Positions 34,367-42,471 of a DNA stretch of 64,000 bases are shown in pieces. Position 1 is the first letter of the stretch. Each line of letters begins with the position of its first letter. This stretch comes from Hyphococcus aureus (GTDB lineage: Bacteria > Pseudomonadota > Alphaproteobacteria > Caulobacterales > Parvularculaceae): assembly GCF_042643165.1 (NCBI RefSeq), contig NZ_JBHRSH010000001.1, forward strand, positions 496,001 through 560,000, written 5' to 3'. The position numbers and the translations under genes were made by a program. The notes below the pieces were generated by a model. That model was not told the origin of the DNA, made no database searches, and saw only the letters and a program-made list of their open reading frames with translations.

Positions 34367-35149
34367 TCATTCCGTAAAAAACGCCGTCACGGAACCGAGC
34401 CCGTTGACCCGCGCCGTCACCGCATCGCCCGCTTCAACGCCCGCCATGGGACCGAGCGCACCCGTCAGCACAATATCGCCCTTGCCAAGAGGGCGGCCTT
34501 CCTTCGCCATGACCTTCGCCAGCCACAAACACGCCGTCACCGGACTGCCCAGACACGCCACGCCAGCCCCGACTGAAATCGGCTCGCCGCGCCGCTCCAT
34601 CATCATCCCGCACAGTCGCAAATCAATCTCCGACAGACGCCGCGGCGCGTCGCCCAGCACAAACACCCCGCTCGAGGCGTTGTCTGCAATGGTGTCGTGA
34701 ATGCGAATGTCCCAGCCCTTTACACGGCTGCCGACAATCTCAATCGCCGCAACCGCATAGTCCACCGACGCCACAATATCCGCCGATGTCAGCGTTTCCG
34801 CATTGAGATCATCGCCCATGATGAACGCAATCTCCGCTTCCACCTTCGGCTGCATCACCGCTGTCACGGAAATCTCCGACCCGAGCGGCATGTCCATATC
34901 GTCAAACAACATTCCGTAATCGGGCTGATCGACGCCCAGCTGGGCCTGCACTGCTTTGGCCGTCAGCCCCGTCTTGCGCCCGACAAGCCGGCGCCCCTGG
35001 CCAAGCCGGCGCTCTGTGTTGACCTCCTGAACGCGGTACGCCGCGTCAATCCCAAGCTCCCCGATCAGATCACGCACCGCCGCACAAGGCTCGCCCGAAC
35101 GCGAAGCATCCCACAATCGGTCAGCCGCTTTTTGTATTTTATCTTTCAT
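34367..35149 (-). CDS. dmpE: 2-hydroxypenta-2,4-dienoate hydratase (2-keto-4-pentenoate hydratase)
   Basis: A 260-residue hydratase. GRKTGLTAKAVQAQLGVDQP and DYGMLFDDM are the diagnostic family stretches, and KVEAEIAFIMGDDL carries metal-binding acids. It adds water to the dienoate to give 4-hydroxy-2-oxovalerate for the aldolase. ATG at 35149 is preferred to TTG at 35155. It lies 13 bases after the semialdehyde dehydrogenase stop. Confidence 0.94.
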   Translation of the reverse strand: MKDKIQKAADRLWDASRSGEPCAAVRDLIGELGIDAAYRVQEVNTERRLGQGRRLVGRKTGLTAKAVQAQLGVDQPDYGMLFDDMDMPLGSEISVTAVMQPKVEAEIAFIMGDDLNAETLTSADIVASVDYAVAAIEIVGSRVKGWDIRIHDTIADNASSGVFVLGDAPRRLSEIDLRLCGMMMERRGEPISVGAGVACLGSPVTACLWLAKVMAKEGRPLGKGDIVLTGALGPMAGVEAGDAVTARVNGLGSVTAFFTE

Positions 35150-35162
35150 CGCCAACGCCCGT

Positions 35163-36632
35163 TCAGAACTTCACACAGATATTCTCAAGCTCGGTGTAGA
35201 ACTCGAGCGAATGCACGCCGCCCTCTCGGCCGACGCCGGACGCCTTGGCGCCGCCAAAGGGCGTGCGCAAATCCCGCAGGAACCAGCTGTTCACCCAGCA
35301 GATACCTACATCAAGTTGTCGCGCAACACGGTGAGCCCGGGAAAGATTATCAGTCCACAAAGAAGCGGCAAGGCCGTAATAAGTGTTATTGGCCCGCGCG
35401 ATAACTTCGTCCTCTTCGTCAAAAGGCAGGAGCGCACAACAGGGGCCGAATATCTCCTCCACGACGACACGAGAATCATCGGCAAGCCCTGTCCAGATCG
35501 TCGGTTCGATAAAAAATCCGTTCTTCTCCGCACCGCTCATCGCCGGCATGCCGCCGCCGGTGACGACTGTCGCGCCCTCCTCCGCCGCCAGCTTGTAATA
35601 GGACAGCACTTTTTCCCGGTGTTCAGCGCTGATCAGCGGTCCGAGGCTCACGCCCTTGGCAGACGGCCCGCCGAGTTTCAGCTTTTCCACACCAGCCTTC
35701 AGGCGCGCCGCAAATTCGTCGAAAACAGGGCGCTCAACGTAAACACGCTCCGTGCCAAGACAAACTTGCCCGCAATTGGCGAAGACTGAGCGCATAGTCC
35801 CCTCAACCGCCTTGTCCAGATCGGCGTCCGCAAACACGATGGCGGGGTTCTTGCCGCCAAGCTCCAGCGATACAGGACGCACGCCCGTCCCAGCCGCTTT
35901 CATGATCGCCTCACCGGTGCGCGTCTCCCCGGTGAAGGTTATGCCGTCGACACCGGGGTGAGACGTCAGGAACTCGCCGGCCGATCCCGGTCCAAATCCG
36001 TGAACAACATTATATACGCCCTTCGGCACGCCCGCCTTGTTCATCACTTCGCCGAGCAACGTCGCGGTCGCCGGCGTTTCTTCAGATGGTTTCACCACCA
36101 CCGTATTTCCACAGGCCAACGCCGGTCCGACCTTCCACGTCATTAACAAAAGCGGAAAATTCCACGGACAAATGACCGCAATCACGCCGCGCGGCTTGCG
36201 AAGGGAATAATTGATGGCGCCCGCGCCGTCCGGCGTCGCCGTCTCGAAAGACTCTCCTGAAATCGTCCGAATCGTGTCGGCGAACATCCTAAAATTCGCG
36301 GCGCCGCGCGGAATATCAATATGGGAGGCAAGCGATCGCGGCTTTCCCGTATCGGTTATTTCCGCCTCAAGAAAATCGTCAAATCGCGCAGTGATTTCGT
36401 CCGCCACCGAAATCACAAGATCGATCCTGTCCGCAACGCTCAATACGCCCCACCGGCCGTTCAGCGCCGATCTCGCTGCTGATACCGCCGCATCCACCTC
36501 CGTTTCACCTGCTTCATGAGCGACGGCATAAGTCTCGCCGGTCGCCGGCGCGACCACCGGAAACGTCTTCCCCGAAGCGCTCGGACGATAGGCACCGTCA
36601 ATAAAATGCAAAAATTCCCGAAGCTCAGTCAT
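35163..36632 (-). CDS. dmpC: 2-hydroxymuconic semialdehyde dehydrogenase
   Basis: A 489-residue aldehyde dehydrogenase. The catalytic Glu is in SLELGGKNPAIVF and the catalytic Cys in FANCGQVCLGTERVYV; the N-terminus HFIDGAYRPSASGKTF is typical for DmpC/XylG. It oxidises the semialdehyde made by extradiol cleavage of catechol or 4-substituted catechols, starting the 4-oxalocrotonate branch. ATG follows AAGGGCG. It precedes hydratase, dehydrogenase and aldolase genes in the usual order. Confidence 0.94.
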   Translation of the reverse strand: MTELREFLHFIDGAYRPSASGKTFPVVAPATGETYAVAHEAGETEVDAAVSAARSALNGRWGVLSVADRIDLVISVADEITARFDDFLEAEITDTGKPRSLASHIDIPRGAANFRMFADTIRTISGESFETATPDGAGAINYSLRKPRGVIAVICPWNFPLLLMTWKVGPALACGNTVVVKPSEETPATATLLGEVMNKAGVPKGVYNVVHGFGPGSAGEFLTSHPGVDGITFTGETRTGEAIMKAAGTGVRPVSLELGGKNPAIVFADADLDKAVEGTMRSVFANCGQVCLGTERVYVERPVFDEFAARLKAGVEKLKLGGPSAKGVSLGPLISAEHREKVLSYYKLAAEEGATVVTGGGMPAMSGAEKNGFFIEPTIWTGLADDSRVVVEEIFGPCCALLPFDEEDEVIARANNTYYGLAASLWTDNLSRAHRVARQLDVGICWVNSWFLRDLRTPFGGAKASGVGREGGVHSLEFYTELENICVKF

Positions 36633-36657
36633 CTACAACGCCCTTAATTCCCAGTTC

Positions 36658-37107
36658 TTACGCTTCATCCGCCGCAAGGACTTGTATCGCCGCAATGCCG
36701 GCTTTCGCGCAATCGATGTCCTGCTCTTCGGAACCGCCCGACACTCCGATCCCGCCTATGATCTCATCTTCAAAAATAATCGGAACGCCGCCTCCGAATA
36801 GCGCCACGCCTGAAAGCGACCGCAACCCCTCAAGAACCGCATCGTTGTCTTTCACCATCGCGTAAAGCGCGCCCGATTCCATCCGGAACCCAGCCGCTGT
36901 CGACGCCTTGTCGATTGCGATATCGGTTGACCGAAGAAACGCGTCCGCCGAGCGAAGAAACGCCGTCAACCGCCCAGATCTATCAACCACCGCCGCCGCA
37001 ACCGGCGCACTGAGCTTCAGCCCATGCACCACGGCAGCCTCAACACCAACATGCGCCGCCTTGGTACTAACATCGCGGCGTATCACGCATATGTTGTCGC
37101 CATTCAT
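36658..37107 (-). CDS. GlcG/HbpS family protein (DUF336)
   Basis: A 149-residue protein with the GlcG/HbpS pattern: LSAPVAAAVVDRSGRLTAFLR, IDKASTAAGF, and the glycine-rich GGGVPIIFEDEIIGGIGVSG. Members occur often in aromatic and glycolate operons; some bind haem and cobalamin-like ligands, but the role in meta pathways is unsettled. ATG at 37107 directly follows an in-frame GTG. It is located between the CoA ligase and the semialdehyde dehydrogenase with 25-33 base gaps, so it is part of the operon. Confidence 0.82.
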   Translation of the reverse strand: MNGDNICVIRRDVSTKAAHVGVEAAVVHGLKLSAPVAAAVVDRSGRLTAFLRSADAFLRSTDIAIDKASTAAGFRMESGALYAMVKDNDAVLEGLRSLSGVALFGGGVPIIFEDEIIGGIGVSGGSEEQDIDCAKAGIAAIQVLAADEA

Positions 37108-37140
37108 CACGCGGTCTCCAGTGTATTTTCCATAAAGGTC

Positions 37141-38808
37141 CTAATCGCGGTCGCCTTTGCCATCCCACGGTAAGCTACCGGGTGCGGTCATAACGAGTTC
37201 GCGAACTTCATGTTTGCGAACTTTAAAATTTGTCGTACGAGGGAAATCATCTTCTGTAAAAAGGATGTGCTTTGGTGTTGATGGCCGGTTCAGCTTGTCA
37301 CGGCAAAAGTCAATCAGCTCGCTGCCGGTAAGTTTGGCGTGCCCGTCGTGGCGGCGCACAACGGCGACCACGGCCTCGCCCCATTCCGGATGGGGGACGC
37401 CGACAACGCAGATATCGGCGACTCCCGGATGTTTGGCGAGGATCGCCTCGACAGCTGCAGGATAAACATTTACACCGCCCGAGATGATCATGAATTTTTG
37501 TCGGTCCAGAAGGTAAAGATATCCGTCCTCGTCAAGGCGGCCGATATCGTTCGTACGCAGCCATCCGTCGCGCAGCACTGCATCGGTCTGTTCTGGAAGG
37601 TTCAGATAATTCGTCATGATGGTCGGACCCCGCAACCAGATTTCGCCGGGTTCACCTGCCCGGACCGGCGCGCCATCCTCATTTCGGATGGAAATCTCGA
37701 AATGGGAAGCGATCCGACCGACCGAGGACAACAGCTCTGGCTTTTTTGACAAGGCGCGGCGATGATCTCCCGGCGATAGAAAGGCAACACCGCCCCAAGA
37801 TGTCTCTGTCAGCGCGTAAACATTGATCATATCCTTGCCGAATGTCTCATGCACGCGCTTGATCAAGGCTGGCGATGCCGGCGACGACCCATAAATGATG
37901 AGACGCACTGAACTGAGATCGAAAGGCGTTCTTCTGTTGTCCTCAAGCGCCCAGTTCAACATGGTCGGCGCGAGCAGGAACGCCGTCACGCCCTGTTCCC
38001 TCACAATATCGAAAAATGTCGCGCGGTCGTAGTCGCCATCGGCAATGACATGGGTCATGCCGTTACCAAGACCAAGAAACGCGAGCACAACTGCGACCCA
38101 CGCATTTCCCGTCGGTAGGAGAAAACGGTCATCGCGTACAAAACCGAACTCCGCCAACGCATGGAGAATTGTCGCGGCAATCGCACCGTGGGTTAACACC
38201 GCCCCCTTGGGCGTCCCCGTCGTGCCGGACGTATAACTGTACATCAGAGCATCTGCGGCGGCTAGCGGGGGCAGGTCGGGCGCGGCGCAGGCGTCGCCAA
38301 TCATAGCTGCGAGATCTGCATCGAAATCATGTTCGCCGCCAAAGCCGATAGTCAGAATACTCAAAGTTCGTAAATCATCCCGGACATTCGAAAGGATATC
38401 GCGACATGATGCATGCACAAAAAGAAATTTCATTCCAGAATCAACGAATACATGCCGCAGTTCAGCCTCCGCATATCGCCGATTTACGCCAACGCGAATG
38501 GCTCCGATTTTCATGCAGGCAAAGAAATGTTCGTATACTTCGATACATTCCGGCGCCATAATTCCGACGACGTCCCCGGCGGCAGACCCTTTTGCCTGAA
38601 GCGCTGCAGCGATCCGATCAGAGCGAGCATGCATATCACCCCAACTCGCACGCCGATCACCACAGATATAAGCTGTTTTGTTCGGGTTATTAACGCCTGT
38701 ACGCTTAACTAGATCGCGCGGCAGGATTTCCAATCTGCCCAGAGGCTGGCCGTCGATATCGACTTTTATGTTTGAGTACAGCAGATTATTGATTACATCC
38801 CGTTTCAT
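37141..38808 (-). CDS. Acyl-CoA synthetase (AMP-forming), module B ligase (IpfF-like)
   Basis: A 555-residue ANL ligase with a canonical phosphate loop YTSGTTGTPKGAVLTH, YALTETSWG, RTNDIGRLDEDGYLYLLDRQ and the late T-N-F-K-V-R-K lysine motif. It is a paralogue of the ligase at 13806-15374 but keeps the standard loop. ATG at 38808 follows GGGAGGGAGAAAAA. Placement right after the thiolase-DUF35 pair equals the ipfABDEF arrangement, in which IpfF makes the aryl-acyl-CoA that the oxygenase acts on. Confidence 0.92.
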   Translation of the reverse strand: MKRDVINNLLYSNIKVDIDGQPLGRLEILPRDLVKRTGVNNPNKTAYICGDRRASWGDMHARSDRIAAALQAKGSAAGDVVGIMAPECIEVYEHFFACMKIGAIRVGVNRRYAEAELRHVFVDSGMKFLFVHASCRDILSNVRDDLRTLSILTIGFGGEHDFDADLAAMIGDACAAPDLPPLAAADALMYSYTSGTTGTPKGAVLTHGAIAATILHALAEFGFVRDDRFLLPTGNAWVAVVLAFLGLGNGMTHVIADGDYDRATFFDIVREQGVTAFLLAPTMLNWALEDNRRTPFDLSSVRLIIYGSSPASPALIKRVHETFGKDMINVYALTETSWGGVAFLSPGDHRRALSKKPELLSSVGRIASHFEISIRNEDGAPVRAGEPGEIWLRGPTIMTNYLNLPEQTDAVLRDGWLRTNDIGRLDEDGYLYLLDRQKFMIISGGVNVYPAAVEAILAKHPGVADICVVGVPHPEWGEAVVAVVRRHDGHAKLTGSELIDFCRDKLNRPSTPKHILFTEDDFPRTTNFKVRKHEVRELVMTAPGSLPWDGKGDRD

Positions 38809-38845
38809 TTTTTCTCCCTCCCGATTTCCGCTTTTGCTCTTTATT

Positions 38846-39238
38846 TTATTGCAATGAGAAATGAACAGCCCCACTCCCTGTCCGAGCGAACACTACCGGA
38901 TCGCCAACCTTAGGGGGCGGACCCTTCGGGGAATCCAGAAGCGCCGCCAGCCTGCACCCTTCCTCAAGCTCGACAAAAAGGACCGTATAGGGCGCCGCCA
39001 ATTCAGACGTATACTGAGTATGAAAAACGGCGAAAGAATGAATACGCCCCTTGCCGGAGGCAGCCCTTAATTCAAGCGGACCGGAGCATTTTGGACATAC
39101 CCGAGCCGCATAATCGGTTACGCCGCAGCCGCTCCGGCAGGAAAGGCAGCACAATTTGCCGGTCGCCGCCCGTTCGAGGATTTCGCTTACGTCCATATCG
39201 ACGTTTTCAATACGGTTTGCACTGAGCCGGCTTCCCAT
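38846..39238 (-). CDS. DUF35 / Zn-ribbon OB-fold protein, module B (IpfE-like)
   Basis: A 130-residue paralogue of the module A DUF35 protein. Zinc-ribbon cysteines Cys31, Cys34, Cys48 and Cys51 are in place, with extra cysteines at 30 and 38, and the OB fold begins GKGRIHSFAVFHTQYTSE. ATG at 39238 lies 9 bases after GGGAGA and 4 bases after the thiolase stop, so the in-frame extension upstream is not used. It should be the obligate partner of the module B thiolase. Confidence 0.85.
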   Translation of the reverse strand: MGSRLSANRIENVDMDVSEILERAATGKLCCLSCRSGCGVTDYAARVCPKCSGPLELRAASGKGRIHSFAVFHTQYTSELAAPYTVLFVELEEGCRLAALLDSPKGPPPKVGDPVVFARTGSGAVHFSLQ

Positions 39239-39242
39239 TGCG

Positions 39243-40427
39243 TCAAATCTCCCTGTGCGGACTGACGGCCATTGCTGCATGATACTCCATTCGCCCGCCG
39301 AATCCGGTAACAAGACCAAGAGTTGTCTTAGACACCTGGCGCTCGCCGCCATAACCGCGGATCTGGATCACGGCCTCATGCACCGGCGTCATGCCTTGCA
39401 GGTAATAAGATGATAGGTGCCCGCCGCCCGTATTGGTCGGTAACGCGCCGCCGGGCCTTGTGGCGCCGCTGGCGATGAATTCCGCGCCTTCTCCCGCCGC
39501 GCAGAAACCATACCCTTCAAGCGCAAGGATTGTCGCGATGCTAAAAGCATTATAAAACTCGCAAAAATCAAACACATCCGGGGTCGCACCAAGCCCGGCC
39601 AGCAAATTGTGCGCCGCAATTTCCGCTCCCGTATGGATTTCGGGCTCTTCACTGGCGAAATTACGCGCGCCGGAATGGCCCTGCCCGAAGCCGTGTAGAA
39701 AAACAGGCGGTTTCGGACGATCTTTGGCATTGTCTGCAGACGATACAATAACGGACACAGCGCCATTTACTGGATACGCGCAATCGAACAACCGTAATGG
39801 CTCCACAATCCATCGTGAAGCAAAGTATTCCTCTTTTACAAGCGGTTTGCGGAGAAACGCCTTGGGGTTTCGCGCCGCCCATTCTCGATCCGACGCAGCA
39901 GCCTCATAAAGCGCATTGCTGTCGGCGCCGTACAAGTGAAAGTAACGCTGCGTCGCGAGTGCGAAGGCGCCCGTTGCGCCAATCAGCCCATGGCGTTCAT
40001 CCCAACCTTCGAGTCCCGTCAAATTCATTGAGATCGAGTAGGCGGCGCCAGCGCCCGCCACGCCCACCGGCGCGTCAGAGAAAACGCAAAGGACGTTTGC
40101 AGCGATACCGGCTTCAATAGCCAGCGCTGCATATTGGATCATCTGTATAGCCGAACTGCCTTCCGCTTCTATCGACGCCAACAACGAGAGGTCGCCAAGG
40201 CAGAGATCCCGTTTGAGATGCAGCGGAAGAACGCTGCTGGGTTCAATTGGGCTCCTGTTCAGGAGCAAGCCGTCAATTTGGGACCTTTTCAATCCGGCAT
40301 CGGCGACCGCGGCGAGGCACGCGTCGACAGCAAGCCCTCGCGCTGATTGGTCGGGTTTGCGCGAAAACGTACTTTCACCGAGCCCAATGACAGCCGCTTT
40401 CGCAGAACGGGTTTTATTTACATACAT
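39243..40427 (-). CDS. Degenerate thiolase without nucleophile cysteine, module B (IpfD / Ltp2-like)
   Basis: A 394-residue SCP-x-type thiolase-fold protein colinear with the module A enzyme. The position of the nucleophilic cysteine is Ser92 (EAEGSSAIQM), while the GGH histidine is kept (His337 in NTGGGHLSSYY), the mirror image of module A. Tyr292 and Tyr341/342 are conserved. Without the cysteine it cannot do ordinary thiolysis; a retro-aldol type removal of the acyl-CoA side chain, as in Ltp2-DUF35 and proposed for IpfD, is the best explanation. It lies between oxygenase beta and DUF35 genes. Confidence 0.83.
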   Translation of the reverse strand: MYVNKTRSAKAAVIGLGESTFSRKPDQSARGLAVDACLAAVADAGLKRSQIDGLLLNRSPIEPSSVLPLHLKRDLCLGDLSLLASIEAEGSSAIQMIQYAALAIEAGIAANVLCVFSDAPVGVAGAGAAYSISMNLTGLEGWDERHGLIGATGAFALATQRYFHLYGADSNALYEAAASDREWAARNPKAFLRKPLVKEEYFASRWIVEPLRLFDCAYPVNGAVSVIVSSADNAKDRPKPPVFLHGFGQGHSGARNFASEEPEIHTGAEIAAHNLLAGLGATPDVFDFCEFYNAFSIATILALEGYGFCAAGEGAEFIASGATRPGGALPTNTGGGHLSSYYLQGMTPVHEAVIQIRGYGGERQVSKTTLGLVTGFGGRMEYHAAMAVSPHREI

Positions 40428-40455
40428 GCCAAGTGGCGAAACCTTTCACGCGAGA

Positions 40456-40944
40456 TCAAATAATAAATGAAAGGCCGCGTACGGAGCCTTCGGAGTTCAG
40501 CAAAAAGATATGCTTACTGAACATTTTCAACCCTCCGTCTTTCCATCTGAGCTTGTGCTCAACTCGAGCAGGCCAGACTTCAAGCTCCTTAGTCGCCTGC
40601 CGGCGAAATTCATAAAGTACGACATTCGAACCGACGAAAAACTCGCCATTTTCAGCCTTCTCGATCTCGATATTTGAAATCAAGCGACGCATGCGGGACG
40701 GGGGCAATTGCGCATGGCGCACGCCGGTGTTCAGTTGTCGAATGCGTGTAGCCAGCCGCGTACGATTGTCGTTCAATATCGATACCTGATCGGAATCCGG
40801 TTCCTGAAATTCCTGCAATGGGATCCAATAGTGCATATCGTCATCGACAAGCGCTTCCCATTCCGAGTAGCGCGACTCATCGGCCAGCCGCGCCTCCTTG
40901 TAAAGAAAAGCCTCAACTTGAAGTCGGTCTTCAACGGAAATCAT
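40456..40944 (-). CDS. Aromatic-ring-hydroxylating dioxygenase beta subunit, module B (IpfB-like)
   Basis: A 162-residue small subunit, the same length as its module A paralogue. Shared landmarks: EARLADESRYSEWEALVDDD, TRLATRIRQLNTGVRHAQLP, PPSRMRRLISNIEI. An ATG at 40944 and a GTG at 40950 are both possible starts. Placed 52 bases downstream of the alpha gene. Confidence 0.93.
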   Translation of the reverse strand: MISVEDRLQVEAFLYKEARLADESRYSEWEALVDDDMHYWIPLQEFQEPDSDQVSILNDNRTRLATRIRQLNTGVRHAQLPPSRMRRLISNIEIEKAENGEFFVGSNVVLYEFRRQATKELEVWPARVEHKLRWKDGGLKMFSKHIFLLNSEGSVRGLSFII

Positions 40945-40996
40945 GTCCACGCCACGCTTTTGATAATTTCAAATCCGATTTCTGGTCATTTTTACA

Positions 40997-42289
40997 CTAT
41001 GCGACGGCGATTGCGCCGGATGTCGGAGCGCCGGGGTGCATCACGTTTCTGTAGTGACGCCAGAAACCGCGGTTTGGAGTCTCGTCGGTGAGATGGCTGG
41101 AAATCACGCCGTCACCAGCCACGACCTCCCGCTCGGCGCCGCGACTGAGGTCAAGCCAGCGTCCCTTGCCTTGAAGAGCGCGCTGAGCACGCTCGGCAAT
41201 TACGCAGTCATCGGCGAGCAGAAAGGCGGTCGGCCCAAGCGCACCCTCGGATTGTCGCAAAATTCGTTTGTTGACATCGTCTTCAACCCCTTCGAGATAC
41301 ATCGGGGTATGAACATGAAGACAAATGCCCGGCGCCACCGGTTCGAAACGAACTATATTCATTTCGCCAAGAAACAGATTTGGAAAAATAACGGCGTGAG
41401 GCGGTCCATCCTTTAGTATCCGGCCGCCCTTTTCCTCGCCATATGCAGCCAGCAACGCCTTTGTGTATGATGGGTGGCGGCCTTCCGCGCAACCGAACCA
41501 TTCCAGCGGTCTCGTATAGGACGGCGAGAAAAACAATTCCGTGTGACCATTACCCCAGTCTTTCGCCAGCGACTTCAGGCCTTCCTCGTCGTCAAGCACC
41601 GCTTCGTCATAATTAGAGCGAATCGCCTGCGCAAATGAAGGGTGCACAAAGTTGACATGATAGCCGTCGGTGTCGTTCTCCGGCAGCATTTTCCAATTGC
41701 AGTTAAACCGGTGCTGAACCCATCCGCCCGAGAGTCGAATTCGTCCAACGGGCGACATTTCAACGGCCCGATCAATCAGTTCCGTCGCGCGCCCCAGATG
41801 ATCTAGCAGGGGCGGCGCATTCTCATTGAATGAGGCGAAAACAAACCCTTGGTAACTATCAACCAGCGGAAGCCGTTCGAGCCCGTGACAAGAGAAATCT
41901 CCTGTGAATCCACCAGGATAAGGAACGTCGACGAGAGCGCCTTTGGTGTCATACGCCCAACCGTGATACTGGCATACGAGCGCTTTCCTGTTACCTTTGT
42001 CTTCCTGACAGATAATGTTACCGCGATGCGCGCAACGATTCACAATGACAGAAATTTCGCCATCACGCGATCGGATGGCGAACACCGGCTCCCGGCCGAC
42101 ATTTCGTCTGACAAAATCCCCGGCATTCGGAATCTCTGAATCATGACAGATGAAAACCCAACCCATCCGAAAAATTTTGTTCAATTCGTCTTCAAAGACT
42201 CTTTTATCGGTATAAAGTGATGAGTGAACCCGTGCGTCGGTTATCAGCTTATCATACCGAAGGGATTTTGGCGTATCGGTTTGTTTCAT
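40997..42289 (-). CDS. Rieske ring-hydroxylating dioxygenase alpha subunit, module B (IpfA-like)
   Basis: A 430-residue catalytic subunit. Rieske ligands Cys86/His88 (RCAHRGNII) and Cys106/His109 (VCQYHGW) and the iron-site motif ENDTDGYHVNFVH (Asp208, His211, His216) are intact. Same benzoate-type family as alpha-A, with which it aligns throughout. ATG at 42289 with AGGAAG upstream is chosen; a GTG at 42313 is in frame. It heads the long minus-strand unit down to 26614 and is controlled from a sigma-70-like promoter with a palindromic operator at 42355-42402. Confidence 0.94.
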   Translation of the reverse strand: MKQTDTPKSLRYDKLITDARVHSSLYTDKRVFEDELNKIFRMGWVFICHDSEIPNAGDFVRRNVGREPVFAIRSRDGEISVIVNRCAHRGNIICQEDKGNRKALVCQYHGWAYDTKGALVDVPYPGGFTGDFSCHGLERLPLVDSYQGFVFASFNENAPPLLDHLGRATELIDRAVEMSPVGRIRLSGGWVQHRFNCNWKMLPENDTDGYHVNFVHPSFAQAIRSNYDEAVLDDEEGLKSLAKDWGNGHTELFFSPSYTRPLEWFGCAEGRHPSYTKALLAAYGEEKGGRILKDGPPHAVIFPNLFLGEMNIVRFEPVAPGICLHVHTPMYLEGVEDDVNKRILRQSEGALGPTAFLLADDCVIAERAQRALQGKGRWLDLSRGAEREVVAGDGVISSHLTDETPNRGFWRHYRNVMHPGAPTSGAIAVA

Positions 42290-42354
42290 CGTGCTTTTTT
42301 CTTCCTGATTCACGGTCGGAAAACCGGCTGACCCATTCTGTCAACGCTACATTA

Positions 42355-42374
42355 TTAACTGAGCGCTTGATTAA
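42355..42374. promoter_or_regulatory. 20-bp palindromic operator upstream of alpha-B (TetR type)
   Basis: TTAACTGAGCGCTTGATTAA is an imperfect palindrome (7 of 10 positions per half) centred on GC|GC. It shares 13 identical bases with the operator in front of TonB receptor 3. It begins at the edge of the -10 hexamer of the alpha-B promoter, so binding would block transcription start. The spacing to the gene start (66-85 bases) is similar in both places. Confidence 0.6.
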
Positions 42375-42402
42375 TTTAAGATAGATGACAGACTATTGTC
42401 AA
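42374..42402 (-). promoter_or_regulatory. Sigma-70-like promoter of the alpha-B operon
   Basis: On the minus strand TTGACA (42402-42397) and TTAAAT (42379-42374) are separated by exactly 17 bases. The predicted start falls inside the adjoining palindromic operator. The gap 42290-42471 also separates the divergent CoA ligase gene. Confidence 0.6.
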
Positions 42403-42471
42403 TAAGCTTTTGCTGCTTGCCCCCTTCTTTCAGCAGGGCCCTTGAGAACCTTAACGCAGGAAACCCCGAAC

